DNA of 51,556 nucleotides, taken from positions 1 to 51,556 of the forward strand of contig NZ_LZFO01000016.1 of NCBI RefSeq assembly GCF_001758365.1. The letters run 5' to 3'. The position numbers were made by a program, and so were the translations under genes. Below the pieces are notes generated by a model. It made no database searches. It was not told the origin of the DNA and saw only the letters and a list, made by a program, of their open reading frames with translations. The stretch's first letter is position 1. Each line of letters opens with the position of its first letter. Positions 27,112-34,829 of the stretch are shown here, piece after piece. Source of the DNA: Clostridium acetireducens DSM 10703 (GTDB lineage: Bacteria; Bacillota; Clostridia; Clostridiales; Clostridiaceae).

Positions 27112-28298
27112 TAATATTCCTCCTCCCCTAAAATACCAGCAATTATTGAAGATTTTTTTATGATTCCTAACATAGTATTATTTTTATCAACAACTACTAT
27201 AGGATAATTAGAATGAAGAGCTTGAGATAATAAATCAGAAATAGGGGTATCGGGAGAAGTTGTTGGAACATCTTTTATAATTATGTTATCTAAATAGTGA
27301 ATTCCTTTTTTAATTAAATCCACCACATCTTCTATTTTTACAATACCTTTTAATTTTCTATCTTTATCAATTACATATATACTAGCAATACCTTCTCTTT
27401 TCATAAGTCTCATTGCCACTTTAGGACCATCCTTAATAGATACTATTGCCTCTGATTTTTTTATTATAGAAGAAGCAGTTATTATGTTAGTTCTATTTAC
27501 ATCCTGTAGAAAAGCTTTTACATAATCTGTAGCAGGATTAGTTAATATTTCTTCAGGAGCACCTATTTGCTCTATAGCTCCGTCCTTCATAATAGCAATT
27601 CTATCTCCAAGTCTCAGGGCTTCATCTAAATCGTGAGTTATAAATATTATAGTTTTTTTCATTTTAGACTGAAGCTCCAATATTTCTTCTTGCATTTCTC
27701 TACGAATTAATGGGTCTAATGCACTAAAAGCTTCATCCATAAGTAAAATATCAGGATTTGTAGCTAAAGCTCTTGCAAGACCTACTCTTTGTTGCATACC
27801 TCCACTTAATTCACTAGGCATACTATTTTCATAGCCTTTTAATCCTACCAATTCTAAAGCTTCATAAGATTTACTTTTTCTAGTTTTTTCATCTACTCCT
27901 TGTATTTCTAAACCATAAGCTACATTGCTGCAAACATCTCTGTGTGGAAGCAATGCAAAGTTTTGAAATACCATAGCCATTTTTTTTCTTCTAATTTGAA
28001 GTAATTCTTTATCTGAACATTTGTTTATGTCTTTTCCATCAATTAAAATTTCTCCATAGGTCGGTTTTATTAAACGATTAAGACAGCGTATCAGAGTTGA
28101 TTTTCCGCTTCCAGAAAGGCCCATTACCACAAAAAACTCGCCAGAATTTACTTGAAAATTTACATTGTTTATACCGATAGTATGATTTGTTTTTTGATGT
28201 ATTTCATCTTTCGACAATCCTTTTTTTACCAGTGAAATAATTTTTTTAGGATGTTTACCGAAAATTTTGTATAAATTATTAATTTGAATTTTGTACAT
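27111..28298 (-). CDS. opuAA: Glycine betaine ABC transporter ATP-binding protein with CBS domains
   Basis: The start at ATG 28298 has GGGGGG seven bases upstream; the longer frame lacks one. The 395-residue product has Walker A GLSGSGKST, signature LSGGMQQR, Walker B ILLMDEAFSALDP and the switch His in FITHDLDEA. Tandem CBS domains (about 270-390) act as ionic-strength sensors in OpuA transporters. It heads the minus-strand opu operon. A -10 TATAAT lies near 28350 on the minus strand. Confidence 0.92.
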   Translation of the reverse strand: MYKIQINNLYKIFGKHPKKIISLVKKGLSKDEIHQKTNHTIGINNVNFQVNSGEFFVVMGLSGSGKSTLIRCLNRLIKPTYGEILIDGKDINKCSDKELLQIRRKKMAMVFQNFALLPHRDVCSNVAYGLEIQGVDEKTRKSKSYEALELVGLKGYENSMPSELSGGMQQRVGLARALATNPDILLMDEAFSALDPLIRREMQEEILELQSKMKKTIIFITHDLDEALRLGDRIAIMKDGAIEQIGAPEEILTNPATDYVKAFLQDVNRTNIITASSIIKKSEAIVSIKDGPKVAMRLMKREGIASIYVIDKDRKLKGIVKIEDVVDLIKKGIHYLDNIIIKDVPTTSPDTPISDLLSQALHSNYPIVVVDKNNTMLGIIKKSSIIAGILGEEEY

Positions 28299-28624
28299 TA
28301 AATCCCCCCATGTATATAAAGTTTGGATTAATTGTGTGTGCATGCCCTTGCAATTATAATACAATAAACTAAATAATATTTCAAACAAAAACAGGGAAAA
28401 TGGTATTAAAAACTACTTATACAGAATTATAATGAGAATACAAAAAATATATTTTGAATATAAGTAAATATGATGTAATATTCGAAAATATAGTATATAT
28501 TTAATTTAAATATAAAGTTAAATTAAATATTGTTAAAAAAATATGAACAAAATTAGGTAAAATATAATTTTGTTCATTTAGATTATAAAAAAATTAAATA
28601 TCTGTGTTTGAATAAATTACAAAA
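28299..28624. other. AT-rich gap upstream of opuAA
   Basis: This 326-base gap holds the opuAA promoter region (minus strand) and the 3' side of crcB. No gene, riboswitch or clear terminator was seen. Confidence 0.5.
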
Positions 28625-28999
28625 TTATAAAATTTGTATAATATATTTTCCTATAAATACAAATAATAAACTTAGAAATAAATTTAAGCTAGCATTTATT
28701 GAAGCTAAAATATAATTTCCCTTTTGAAATATATTTACAGTTTCGTAACTAAAAGTTGAAAATGTAGTAAGACCCCCTAGTATTCCAGTAGTAAGGAAAA
28801 TACGTAAATTTGGAGAAATTAAATTATATTTTATACTAACTTCCATTATTGCTCCCATTAGAAAAGCACCTAATATATTAACTACTAATGTTCCATAGGG
28901 TATATAATTGTAAAAATATTTTGATGCCATATTAGATATTAAATATCTAGTAGAAGCACCAATAAATCCTCCCAATCCTACAAAAAATATTTTTTCCAT
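28625..28999 (-). CDS. crcB: Fluoride channel CrcB/Fluc
   Basis: The start at ATG 28999 follows GGAG; the longer frame begins inside the upstream hairpin region. The 124-residue product has four membrane segments and the Fluc features GGFIGASTRYLIS (about 8-20), YGTLVVNILGAF (with the pore Asn) and GGLTTFSTFSYE (with the Phe-box and central sodium site). Fluc channels are dual-topology dimers exporting fluoride. Many clostridia have two tandem copies; only one is present here. No fluoride riboswitch was recognised upstream. Confidence 0.9.
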   Translation of the reverse strand: MEKIFFVGLGGFIGASTRYLISNMASKYFYNYIPYGTLVVNILGAFLMGAIMEVSIKYNLISPNLRIFLTTGILGGLTTFSTFSYETVNIFQKGNYILASINASLNLFLSLLFVFIGKYIIQIL

Positions 29000-29029
29000 A
29001 ATAAGACTCCTATAATATTTAAAATTATA

Positions 29030-29060
29030 TAAAAAACTCCTACTTAAATTAAGTAGGAGT
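29030..29060 (-). terminator. Terminator between rubrerythrin and crcB
   Basis: ACTCCTACTTAA and TTAAGTAGGAGT form a 12-bp stem with a T6 run on the minus strand. It ends the rubrerythrin transcript or attenuates transcription into crcB. A second hairpin just before it (GTGAA/TTCAC near 29070-29090) could compete. Confidence 0.75.
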
Positions 29061-29161
29061 TTTAGTACATTCACTTAAATGTGAATTTCTTCACTAAAAG
29101 TATTGTACTATATATTTATATAATTTTAAAGGGGGTTAAGGTTATTATAGATTAATTTTTA

Positions 29162-29707
29162 CTATTTAAAATATCTATTTAACAATCCTCTAAAAGCTGA
29201 ACCGTGTCTAGCTTCATCTTTACACATTTCATGTACTGTATCATGAATTGCATCGTAGTTTAATTTTTTAGCTAAAGTTGCTAAGTCTTTCTTTCCTTGG
29301 CAAGCTCCATGTTCAGCTTCTACTCTAGCTTCTAAGTTTTTCTTTGTATCAGCGTCTACTACTTCTCCTAATAATTCTGCAAATTTAGCAGCATGTTCTG
29401 CTTCTTCAAAAGCTATTCTTTTGTAAGCTTCTGCAATTTCTGGGAAACCTTCTCTATCAGCTTGTCTACTCATTGCAAGATACATACCTACTTCTGTACA
29501 TTCTCCTGTAAAGTTAGCTCTTAATCCTTCTAAAACCTCTTTATCTACATCTTTTGCAACTCCTATTTTATGTTCATCAGCCCAAGCCATTTCTCCTTCA
29601 ACTTTTTCTATAAACTTTTCCTTTGGAACACCGCATTGAGGGCACTTATCTGGTGCTGAATCTCCTTCATGAATATATCCACATACTGTACATACAAATT
29701 TTTTCAT
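29162..29707 (-). CDS. Reverse rubrerythrin (rubredoxin domain N-terminal)
   Basis: A 181-residue protein. The N-terminal rubredoxin-like iron site has CTVCGY and CPQCGV (Cys pairs near 6-9 and 22-25). A four-helix ferritin-like domain follows, with diiron ligands in [21 protein letters not shown] and CKDEARHG. The reversed order compared with classical rubrerythrin defines the reverse form, which acts as an NADH-dependent peroxide and oxygen reductase with rubredoxin partners in clostridia. AGGAGG precedes the start. It protects the anaerobe from oxygen. Confidence 0.93.
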   Translation of the reverse strand: MKKFVCTVCGYIHEGDSAPDKCPQCGVPKEKFIEKVEGEMAWADEHKIGVAKDVDKEVLEGLRANFTGECTEVGMYLAMSRQADREGFPEIAEAYKRIAFEEAEHAAKFAELLGEVVDADTKKNLEARVEAEHGACQGKKDLATLAKKLNYDAIHDTVHEMCKDEARHGSAFRGLLNRYFK

Positions 29708-30021
29708 TATAAACTCCTCCTAAATTCATTTATATTTATAATTTATTTTATAATTTATATTTTGCTGTTCTTTACAGTTGTTATTATATAATAATTATTA
29801 TTAAAATGCAATAGCTTTTATGAAATTTATAAAAAATTTTTCCAAGTTGTAATTTAAATTGATTTTTTTATGCAAATATCCTACTTTGTTTAATAAAAGG
29901 CTATAAATGTTGTTCAAAATATATTAATAAAATTATAATTTTATTATATTGAAAATATAGTGTTAAATCTGTATTATAAGATGTATAATAAATATATTGT
30001 GTATTTAAAGGAGTGAAATAA
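29708..30021. other. Divergent intergenic region
   Basis: This holds the promoters for rubrerythrin (minus) and bactofilin (plus). A PerR-type box might be expected for the former, but I could not identify a convincing one. Confidence 0.5.
29949..29977 (+). promoter_or_regulatory. Promoter of the bactofilin gene
   Basis: TTGAAA (29949-29954), a 17-base spacer and TATTAT (29972-29977), 45 bases before ATG 30022. Confidence 0.55.
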
Positions 30022-30414
30022 ATGTTTTCAAGTGTTAAAAAAACTTCAAATGATGGTCCAAAGGTTGAAACTATAATAGGAACTACTACTAATATAACAG
30101 GAAATATGGAGGCTTCTGGATCAATTAAAGTAGAAGGACAATTTACAGGAGATATAAATGGAAAAGCAGAAGTTATAATAAGTGAAACTGGTTATGTTAA
30201 AGGAAATATAAATGCAGTAAATGTAAAAATTTTAGGAAAAATTGATGGAAATATAAATGCCAGTGGTATTTTGGAAGTGGCTCCCACGGGAAAAGTAACA
30301 GGAGATATTGAAACTGTTAATTTAGCTGTGGAAGATGGTGGAATAATTAACGGAAAGTGCAGTATGACTTTAGATGATATAAAGAGAATAATTTCACCAG
30401 ATGAAAATATTTAA
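30022..30414 (+). CDS. Bactofilin (polymer-forming cytoskeletal protein)
   Basis: A 130-residue protein whose centre (about 20-115) consists of right-handed beta-helix turns rich in Gly, Ile and Val. Repeated patterns include GSIKVEGQFTGDI, GYVKGNINAVNVKI and GKIDGNINASGILEV. This is the DUF583/bactofilin fold, which self-assembles without nucleotide and shapes cell envelope sites. GGAG precedes ATG 30022. It is monocistronic, with no partner peptidase (for example an M23 protein) beside it. Confidence 0.93.
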   Translation: MFSSVKKTSNDGPKVETIIGTTTNITGNMEASGSIKVEGQFTGDINGKAEVIISETGYVKGNINAVNVKILGKIDGNINASGILEVAPTGKVTGDIETVNLAVEDGGIINGKCSMTLDDIKRIISPDENI

Positions 30415-30444
30415 TATGTATTTAATATTATTAAAGAGAAGATG

Positions 30445-30545
30445 TTTTTTTAGTTAAGAGTTGAGATGGAAGAGTTGAGAGTTTTGGAGAATTTTTCTCC
30501 ATTGATATTACGAAAAGTTTTTAATTATGTTTAGTAGGGAATTTT
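30445..30545. repeat. Repeat B, partial copy
   Basis: TTTTTTAGTTAAGAGTTGAG, then GGAGAATTTTTCTCCATTG and TTACGAAAAGTTTTTAATT, match the left half of the complete copy at 33380-33573. The right inverted terminus is missing here. Confidence 0.7.
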
Positions 30546-30549
30546 TTTT

Positions 30550-30610
30550 AGAGGACGCTTTTTTAGATTTGACAGAGGACATTTTTTAGATTTGACATTT
30601 GACAGAGGAT
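30550..30610. repeat. Short tandem repeat
   Basis: AGAGGACGCTTTTTTAGATTTGAC (two parts, 30550-30573) is followed directly by a near-identical 23-base unit (30574-30596), then ATTTGAC and a third AGAGGA. It is non-coding. Confidence 0.7.
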
Positions 30611-30634
30611 AGTAATTGAGATAGTGTGGGGGAG

Positions 30635-30698
30635 AAAATAATTAAAAATAATAGGCAAAATTTCTTTATGGGATTTGCTTATTATTTTTAATTATTTT
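30635..30698. repeat. Solo hairpin resembling element A outer arms, no core
   Basis: The left arm AATTAAAAATAATAGGCAAA is complemented by TTTGCTTATTATTTTTAATT, with TTTCTTTATGGGA in the loop. These are the outermost parts of the element A arms, including the CTTTATGGG boundary, joined without the 72-nt core. It is either an empty ancestral hairpin or a deletion derivative. Confidence 0.65.
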
Positions 30699-30858
30699 TT
30701 TTCTTACATTATATTTATTTTATATATTTAAAATTTTTAAAAAATTTGTTCTATAATTAGTATGCCAGAAAACAACAATATAAAAGATAAGTATAAGAAG
30801 AATTTAAATTTTAAATAATCCCTCATAACGTCCTCCTAAAATGTATTTTAAAAGTGTA

Positions 30859-30940
30859 TTTACAAAATCTTTTAATTACAGTATACTATAAGTGCACTAA
30901 TTAAATCAATACACTTAATACAATTAATACGATTAATACA
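30859..30940 (+). promoter_or_regulatory. Promoter and putative operator of the GntR-ABC operon
   Basis: TTTACA (30859-30864), 17 bases, TATACT (30882-30887). Downstream lie three repeats, CTTAATAC/ATTAATAC, at 30914, 30923 and 30932 (9-bp period) and an AAGTG...CACTT inverted repeat (30890-30916). They are suitable for autoregulation by the GntR-type protein encoded next. Confidence 0.55.
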
Positions 30941-30963
30941 TAAATTTTTGGAGGTGAGATTAG

Positions 30964-31350
30964 TTGATTAATATTGATGGTAGAAGTAGTACTCCTATAT
31001 ATGAACAAATTATAAATGCAATTAAAGAAGATATACTAAAGGGAATATTAATGCCAGGAGATAAGCTACCTTCTGTTAGAGAACTTTCTTTAATGGTTAC
31101 AGCAAATCCTAATACAGTAAGTAGAGCTTATAAAGAACTTGAAAGAGAAAAGGTTATTGAAACATTAAGGGGTAAGGGCACTTATGTATCAAAAAATTAT
31201 AAGCCTAAAATGGAGGAAGATAAAATGGAAGCTTTAAAAGAAAGTTTAAAAAAGATTATAATAGAAGCCCATTATGTTGGGCTAAAAAAAGAAGATGTTT
31301 TGAATATAGTAAATGAAATTTATAAAAATATAAAAGGAAATTCAAAGTGA
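30964..31350 (+). CDS. GntR family regulator, YtrA subfamily
   Basis: A 128-residue protein starting at TTG behind GGAGGTGA. The winged helix (about 8-75) has TPIYEQIINAIKEDIL and GDKLPSVRELSLMVTANPNT. The C-terminal part is a short helical tail, typical of YtrA, which lacks a large ligand domain. YtrA-type repressors control adjacent ABC transporter genes, often induced by cell-wall antibiotics. The ABC ATPase gene follows directly, supporting that role. Confidence 0.88.
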   Translation: MINIDGRSSTPIYEQIINAIKEDILKGILMPGDKLPSVRELSLMVTANPNTVSRAYKELEREKVIETLRGKGTYVSKNYKPKMEEDKMEALKESLKKIIIEAHYVGLKKEDVLNIVNEIYKNIKGNSK

Positions 31351-31370
31351 ATTTTAAGGAGGTGTGGATA

Positions 31371-32267
31371 TTGATAGAATTAAAAGGAGTATGTAAAACA
31401 TTAGATGATAAAAATATTTTAAAAGATATAAATTTAAGTATAAAAGAAGGAAGCATATTTGGACTTATAGGACATAACGGAGCAGGAAAAACTACATTAA
31501 TTAAATGCTTAACAGGTATATATAATGTAGATAAAGGACAAATAAAAATAGATGATAAAGAAGTTTTTCAAAATAAACATATAAAAAATATAGTAGGCTA
31601 TGTACCAGATTTTAATAACCAATTTTCTAATTTAAAAGTTAAAGAATTAATAAAACTATATGAACTAAGTTATACTAACTTTAATAAAGAAAGATTTTAT
31701 AAATTAAATAAATTTTTTAAAATACCAGAAAACATAAGAAGAAAAAAACTTTCAAAGGGAATGAAAACAAGACTTGCTATAATGTTAAATTTAAGTATTA
31801 TGCCTAAGGTACTTGTTATGGATGAACCTACATCTGGATTAGATCCTTTAATTAAAAAAGTAGTTATGAATATTATTTTAGATGATGTATCAGAAAGAGG
31901 CACTACAGTTTTAATATCTTCTCATAATTTAAGTGATTTAGAAAGAATATGTGATAGTGTAGCTATTATGGGAGATGGAGAAATAAAATATAGTAATTCT
32001 ATTGAAGAAATGAAGGAAAATATAAAAAAAATTCAAGTGGTGTTTAAAGAAGAAGCTCCAAAGGATTTGTCTATTTGGAAAGGTGTTATGAATATACAAA
32101 AAGTAGGACGAGTTTATAATATTGTTATAAATGGCTATAACCATGAAATTTTAAGTAAGTTAAAAAATTCCAATATAGTTTTCCATGAGTTCATAGATTT
32201 AAGTTTAGAAGACATGTTTATTTATTCTGTAGGAGGTGACTCTGAATATGAAGAACTTTTTAAATAA
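31371..32267 (+). CDS. ABC transporter ATP-binding protein
   Basis: TTG 31371 is chosen because AAGGAGGTG lies seven bases upstream; a GTG at 31347 overlaps the preceding stop and would place that site inside the gene. The 298-residue product has Walker A GHNGAGKTT, signature LSKGMKTR and Walker B VLVMDEPTSGLDP, then SSHNLSDLERICD. It is the YtrB/ABC-2 exporter type. It overlaps the permease gene, and the three genes form one operon. The substrate may be an antimicrobial or lipid; this is not shown. Confidence 0.9.
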   Translation: MIELKGVCKTLDDKNILKDINLSIKEGSIFGLIGHNGAGKTTLIKCLTGIYNVDKGQIKIDDKEVFQNKHIKNIVGYVPDFNNQFSNLKVKELIKLYELSYTNFNKERFYKLNKFFKIPENIRRKKLSKGMKTRLAIMLNLSIMPKVLVMDEPTSGLDPLIKKVVMNIILDDVSERGTTVLISSHNLSDLERICDSVAIMGDGEIKYSNSIEEMKENIKKIQVVFKEEAPKDLSIWKGVMNIQKVGRVYNIVINGYNHEILSKLKNSNIVFHEFIDLSLEDMFIYSVGGDSEYEELFK

Positions 32268-33351
32268 AGCATTGTTATATAAAGAATGGAAAGATGGAAA
32301 ATGGGCTATGCTTATATTTTTTATGATTCAATTTTTCACTATAACATCCAGTTTTTTAAATAGTATGGATAGAATGATGTGGGATATAAATCATAACCAT
32401 TTAGCAGAAAATATTTTAAATAATAATGAAAAATATTATAATATTTTTTGGGGACTTTTTGGAGGAAGTTCAATAGTTCTATTAATAATTATAGTAATAA
32501 CTATTTCATTTATTATTATGGGATCAGATAGAAATAATAATTTTGAATATTTAAGTACTATGCCTTTTTCTAGAGAAGAAATAATAAATACTAAATTTTT
32601 TATAGGAAAATTAACTATAGCAGTACCAACTTTAATTAATTTTGCAATAATTTCTTTTTCTTATTTCAAAAATTTACCTGTTGTAAATGCATATATAAAA
32701 GCCAATTCACTTCCAGCATTTTTTGATTATAGTATTATATTAAAATGGTTTTTATTGAATTTTTTAGTTTATATTTTTGTTTTTGCATTATTAATGCTTA
32801 TGCATTCTATATGTGGAAATGCCTATGCAGCCACTCTTTTAGGAACTATAGCATTAGTATTTCCAGGAGGAATTTTACATCTTATTTGGGAATTTATTAG
32901 AATCAATATGGGAAGTAATTTTTCTTTTCAAAAGTATCAATGGCTACAAGTAATACAATCTAAAATAATTAAGTGGCTAACTTTAGCATTATATGGTCAG
33001 ATGGATTATAATGGAAGTGAAATTGCATCATATAGTAATTTTGGATTAAAATGTATAATACTAGTAGTTGTAATAATTATACTATATTTTGCTACTAAAT
33101 ACTTGTTTAAAAAGAATAATTTTGAAAGAACAGGCAATATACTTATGTTTAAGATTTTAGAACCTGTATTAAAATACGGATCAGCAATATGTTTTGGACT
33201 TTTTATTGCTTGTATTGCACCGAATTTTATTTATAGAAACTATGAATATTATTTATTAAAGGAAATTATTTTAAGTGATATTTGTTTTGTAGTATTTTCT
33301 ATTGTATTTTATTTTACAACAAGTAAGCTGATAAAATCTTTTAGAAATTAG
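32248..33351 (+). CDS. ABC-2 type transporter permease
   Basis: The start at ATG 32248 follows AGGAGGTGA; an upstream GTG lies inside that site. The 367-residue product has about six membrane segments and a typical YtrC-like N-terminus (ALLYKEWKDGKWAMLIFF). The segment FEYLSTMPFSREEIINTKFFIGKL is the conserved coupling region following the first helices. It is the membrane partner of the preceding ATPase. The export or signalling role is inferred from the YtrA-type regulator. Confidence 0.85.
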   Translation: MKNFLNKALLYKEWKDGKWAMLIFFMIQFFTITSSFLNSMDRMMWDINHNHLAENILNNNEKYYNIFWGLFGGSSIVLLIIIVITISFIIMGSDRNNNFEYLSTMPFSREEIINTKFFIGKLTIAVPTLINFAIISFSYFKNLPVVNAYIKANSLPAFFDYSIILKWFLLNFLVYIFVFALLMLMHSICGNAYAATLLGTIALVFPGGILHLIWEFIRINMGSNFSFQKYQWLQVIQSKIIKWLTLALYGQMDYNGSEIASYSNFGLKCIILVVVIIILYFATKYLFKKNNFERTGNILMFKILEPVLKYGSAICFGLFIACIAPNFIYRNYEYYLLKEIILSDICFVVFSIVFYFTTSKLIKSFRN

Positions 33352-33379
33352 AGGGGAAGTAAAAAAATTGCGATGCAAT

Positions 33380-33573
33380 TTTTTTAGTTGAGAGTTGAGA
33401 GAGAAGAGTTTTTTTAGTTAAGAGTTAAGAGAGAAGAGTTAAGAGTTATGGAGAATTTTTCTTCATTGCATTACGAAAAATTTTTAATTTTGTTACTAAT
33501 AATTATGATTTCTTGAGGTACGAAAGAAATCCTCCATAACTCTTAAATCTCAACTCTCAACTCTCAACTAAAA
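33380..33573. repeat. Repeat B, complete copy (MITE-like)
   Basis: The termini TTAGTTGAGAGTTGAG (33383-33398) and CTCAACTCTCAACTAA (near 33556-33571) are inverted. Internal arms AAGAGTTATGGAGAA and CTCCATAACTCTT pair further. The left part contains a tandem duplication of the terminal motif. There is no open frame. It sits between convergent genes. Confidence 0.8.
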
Positions 33574-34122
33574 ACCTTTGGATTTATTTAAAGTTGGTAT
33601 TATTTTTTTGCCTAATGCTGCTGTTAATAAGCATTTAGCTAAATCGCCAGGTAAAAATACTATACATCCAACTTTTATGGCATTTATAAATCCTATGTCT
33701 TTATGCACAACATATTTTAATCCTAAATATAAATAAGGAACCCCTATAATGTAAATAACAATAGTTCCTATTAAACAAGCAAAAAATAGGTTATAAGTGG
33801 ATACTTTTTTATAGTGTTCTGCAATTTTGCCTATTATATAAGCACCTAATATAAATCCTAAAAGGTAACCAAAAGTAGGTTTTAATATGTAAGAAAATCC
33901 ACCGCCTTCAGTGAAAACTGGTATGCCTACAAGTCCTAAAAGTACATATATTAATTGAGATAAAGCTCCTAATTTTGAACCTAAAAGCACACCAGCTAAA
34001 GTGGTAAATAGAAGTTGTAATGTTATAGGTGCTGGACCTATAGGTATTTTAATAAATGCTCCAATAGCAGTTAATGCTGCAAAAATAGATACTAGTATAA
34101 TATCTCTTGTTTTCATGTTCAT
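33568..34122 (-). CDS. bioY: Biotin transporter BioY (ECF S component)
   Basis: A 184-residue membrane protein with about six segments and BioY signatures AALTAIGAFIKIPIGPAPITLQ (split: PIGPAPITLQLLF, about 27-39), LVGIPVFTEGGG and PTFGYLLGFI. It binds biotin in the membrane and works alone or with a shared energy-coupling module, not encoded here. AGGAGG precedes the ATG. Two BirA-like operators upstream indicate biotin repression. Confidence 0.93.
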   Translation of the reverse strand: MNMKTRDIILVSIFAALTAIGAFIKIPIGPAPITLQLLFTTLAGVLLGSKLGALSQLIYVLLGLVGIPVFTEGGGFSYILKPTFGYLLGFILGAYIIGKIAEHYKKVSTYNLFFACLIGTIVIYIIGVPYLYLGLKYVVHKDIGFINAIKVGCIVFLPGDLAKCLLTAALGKKIIPTLNKSKGF

Positions 34123-34136
34123 AATAATAGTCCTCC

Positions 34137-34234
34137 TATATAGTTAACATATAAAATAATTTCAGTTGACAATTAAAGAATATAACAATGTATATTAATT
34201 GTCAACTGAAATTTTATATACACATAACAATTAA
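34137..34234 (-). promoter_or_regulatory. bioY promoter with two BirA-like operators
   Basis: The minus strand has TTGACA (34200-34205), a 17-base spacer and TATTCT (34177-34182). Site 1 has half-sites TATATAGTTAAC (34137-34148) and GTTGACAATTAA (34165-34176). Site 2 has TTAATTGTCAAC (34195-34206) and CATAACAATTAA (34223-34234). Both have 16-base spacers and fit the BirA form TTGTTAAC-N-GTTAACAA with deviations. The first bracket the -10 side and the second overlaps the -35. Confidence 0.65.
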
Positions 34235-34471
34235 GTGCGATTTAATCGCACTTAAATAATAAGTAATGTATATATAAAATTTATGAGGAGGATTTATTTA
34301 GTAATATTGACATAAAAATAAAATATATACAAGATATTATAAAAATAAATATAATACTAAGTCATTTAAATTGAAATAGTATAAAATTAAAATTAATATT
34401 CAACAACCTAGGTATTAATAGATAAAATGGTATTAAGTTTGTTTTTTACTGAAATTTTTGAATTTTTGCTA

Positions 34472-34499
34472 TTGATTTTTATTAATTATTTGATATAAT
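34472..34499 (+). promoter_or_regulatory. Promoter of the aro operon leader
   Basis: TTGATT (34472-34477), a 16-base spacer and TATAAT (34494-34499), about 50 bases before the leader peptide start. Confidence 0.6.
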
Positions 34500-34551
34500 A
34501 GAAAAAAACGAATTTAAAATAAAATTATTATAAAAGATAGGAGAAATTACA

Positions 34552-34713
34552 ATGGAAAATATTATTAGAAAGGGAATAGTAGAACAAGTTTATAATGTTT
34601 ATTATTACTGGAGCTTTTATTATAGCGCTGGTTATTTGTTCTACAAAAAAATAATGCATATTCCTTTTTCTAATGAGTTTAATAGAGAAGCAATTGTTTT
34701 CCATGGTGCTTAA
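34552..34713 (+). CDS. Aromatic-rich leader peptide of the aro operon (candidate attenuator)
   Basis: A 53-codon frame with GGAG eight bases before ATG. Residues 14-31 read YNVYYYWSFYYSAGYLFY: eight Tyr, one Trp and two Phe in 18 positions. A terminator (34771-34800) separates it from the DAHP synthase gene. The sequence TAATGAG at 34671-34677, inside the leader just after the aromatic cluster, is complementary to CTCATTA (34777-34783) in the terminator's 5' strand. A ribosome stalled on Tyr codons would leave this segment free to act as an antiterminator. The peptide matches no family I know; regulation by classical attenuation is inferred. Confidence 0.75.
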   Translation: MENIIRKGIVEQVYNVYYYWSFYYSAGYLFYKKIMHIPFSNEFNREAIVFHGA

Positions 34714-34770
34714 CTGGAAAATAATTTAAATTAGTGTATTTTGTGTGCTAATTACGTGTTGATATATAAA

Positions 34771-34800
34771 AGAAGGCTCATTATGAGTCTTCTTTTTTTT
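34771..34800 (+). terminator. Attenuator terminator before aroF
   Basis: AGAAGGCTCA and TGAGTCTTCT form a stem with a three-base loop followed by T8. It lies 30 bases before the DAHP synthase start and would stop transcription into the aro operon when aromatic amino acids are sufficient. Confidence 0.8.
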
Positions 34801-34829
34801 ATATAAAAAATTAAAAGGAGGATATTATT

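Noticed and set aside
29000-29160. Fluoride riboswitch upstream of crcB
   Set aside because: The conserved crcB-motif sequences were not found; a terminator hairpin for the upstream gene explains the structure.
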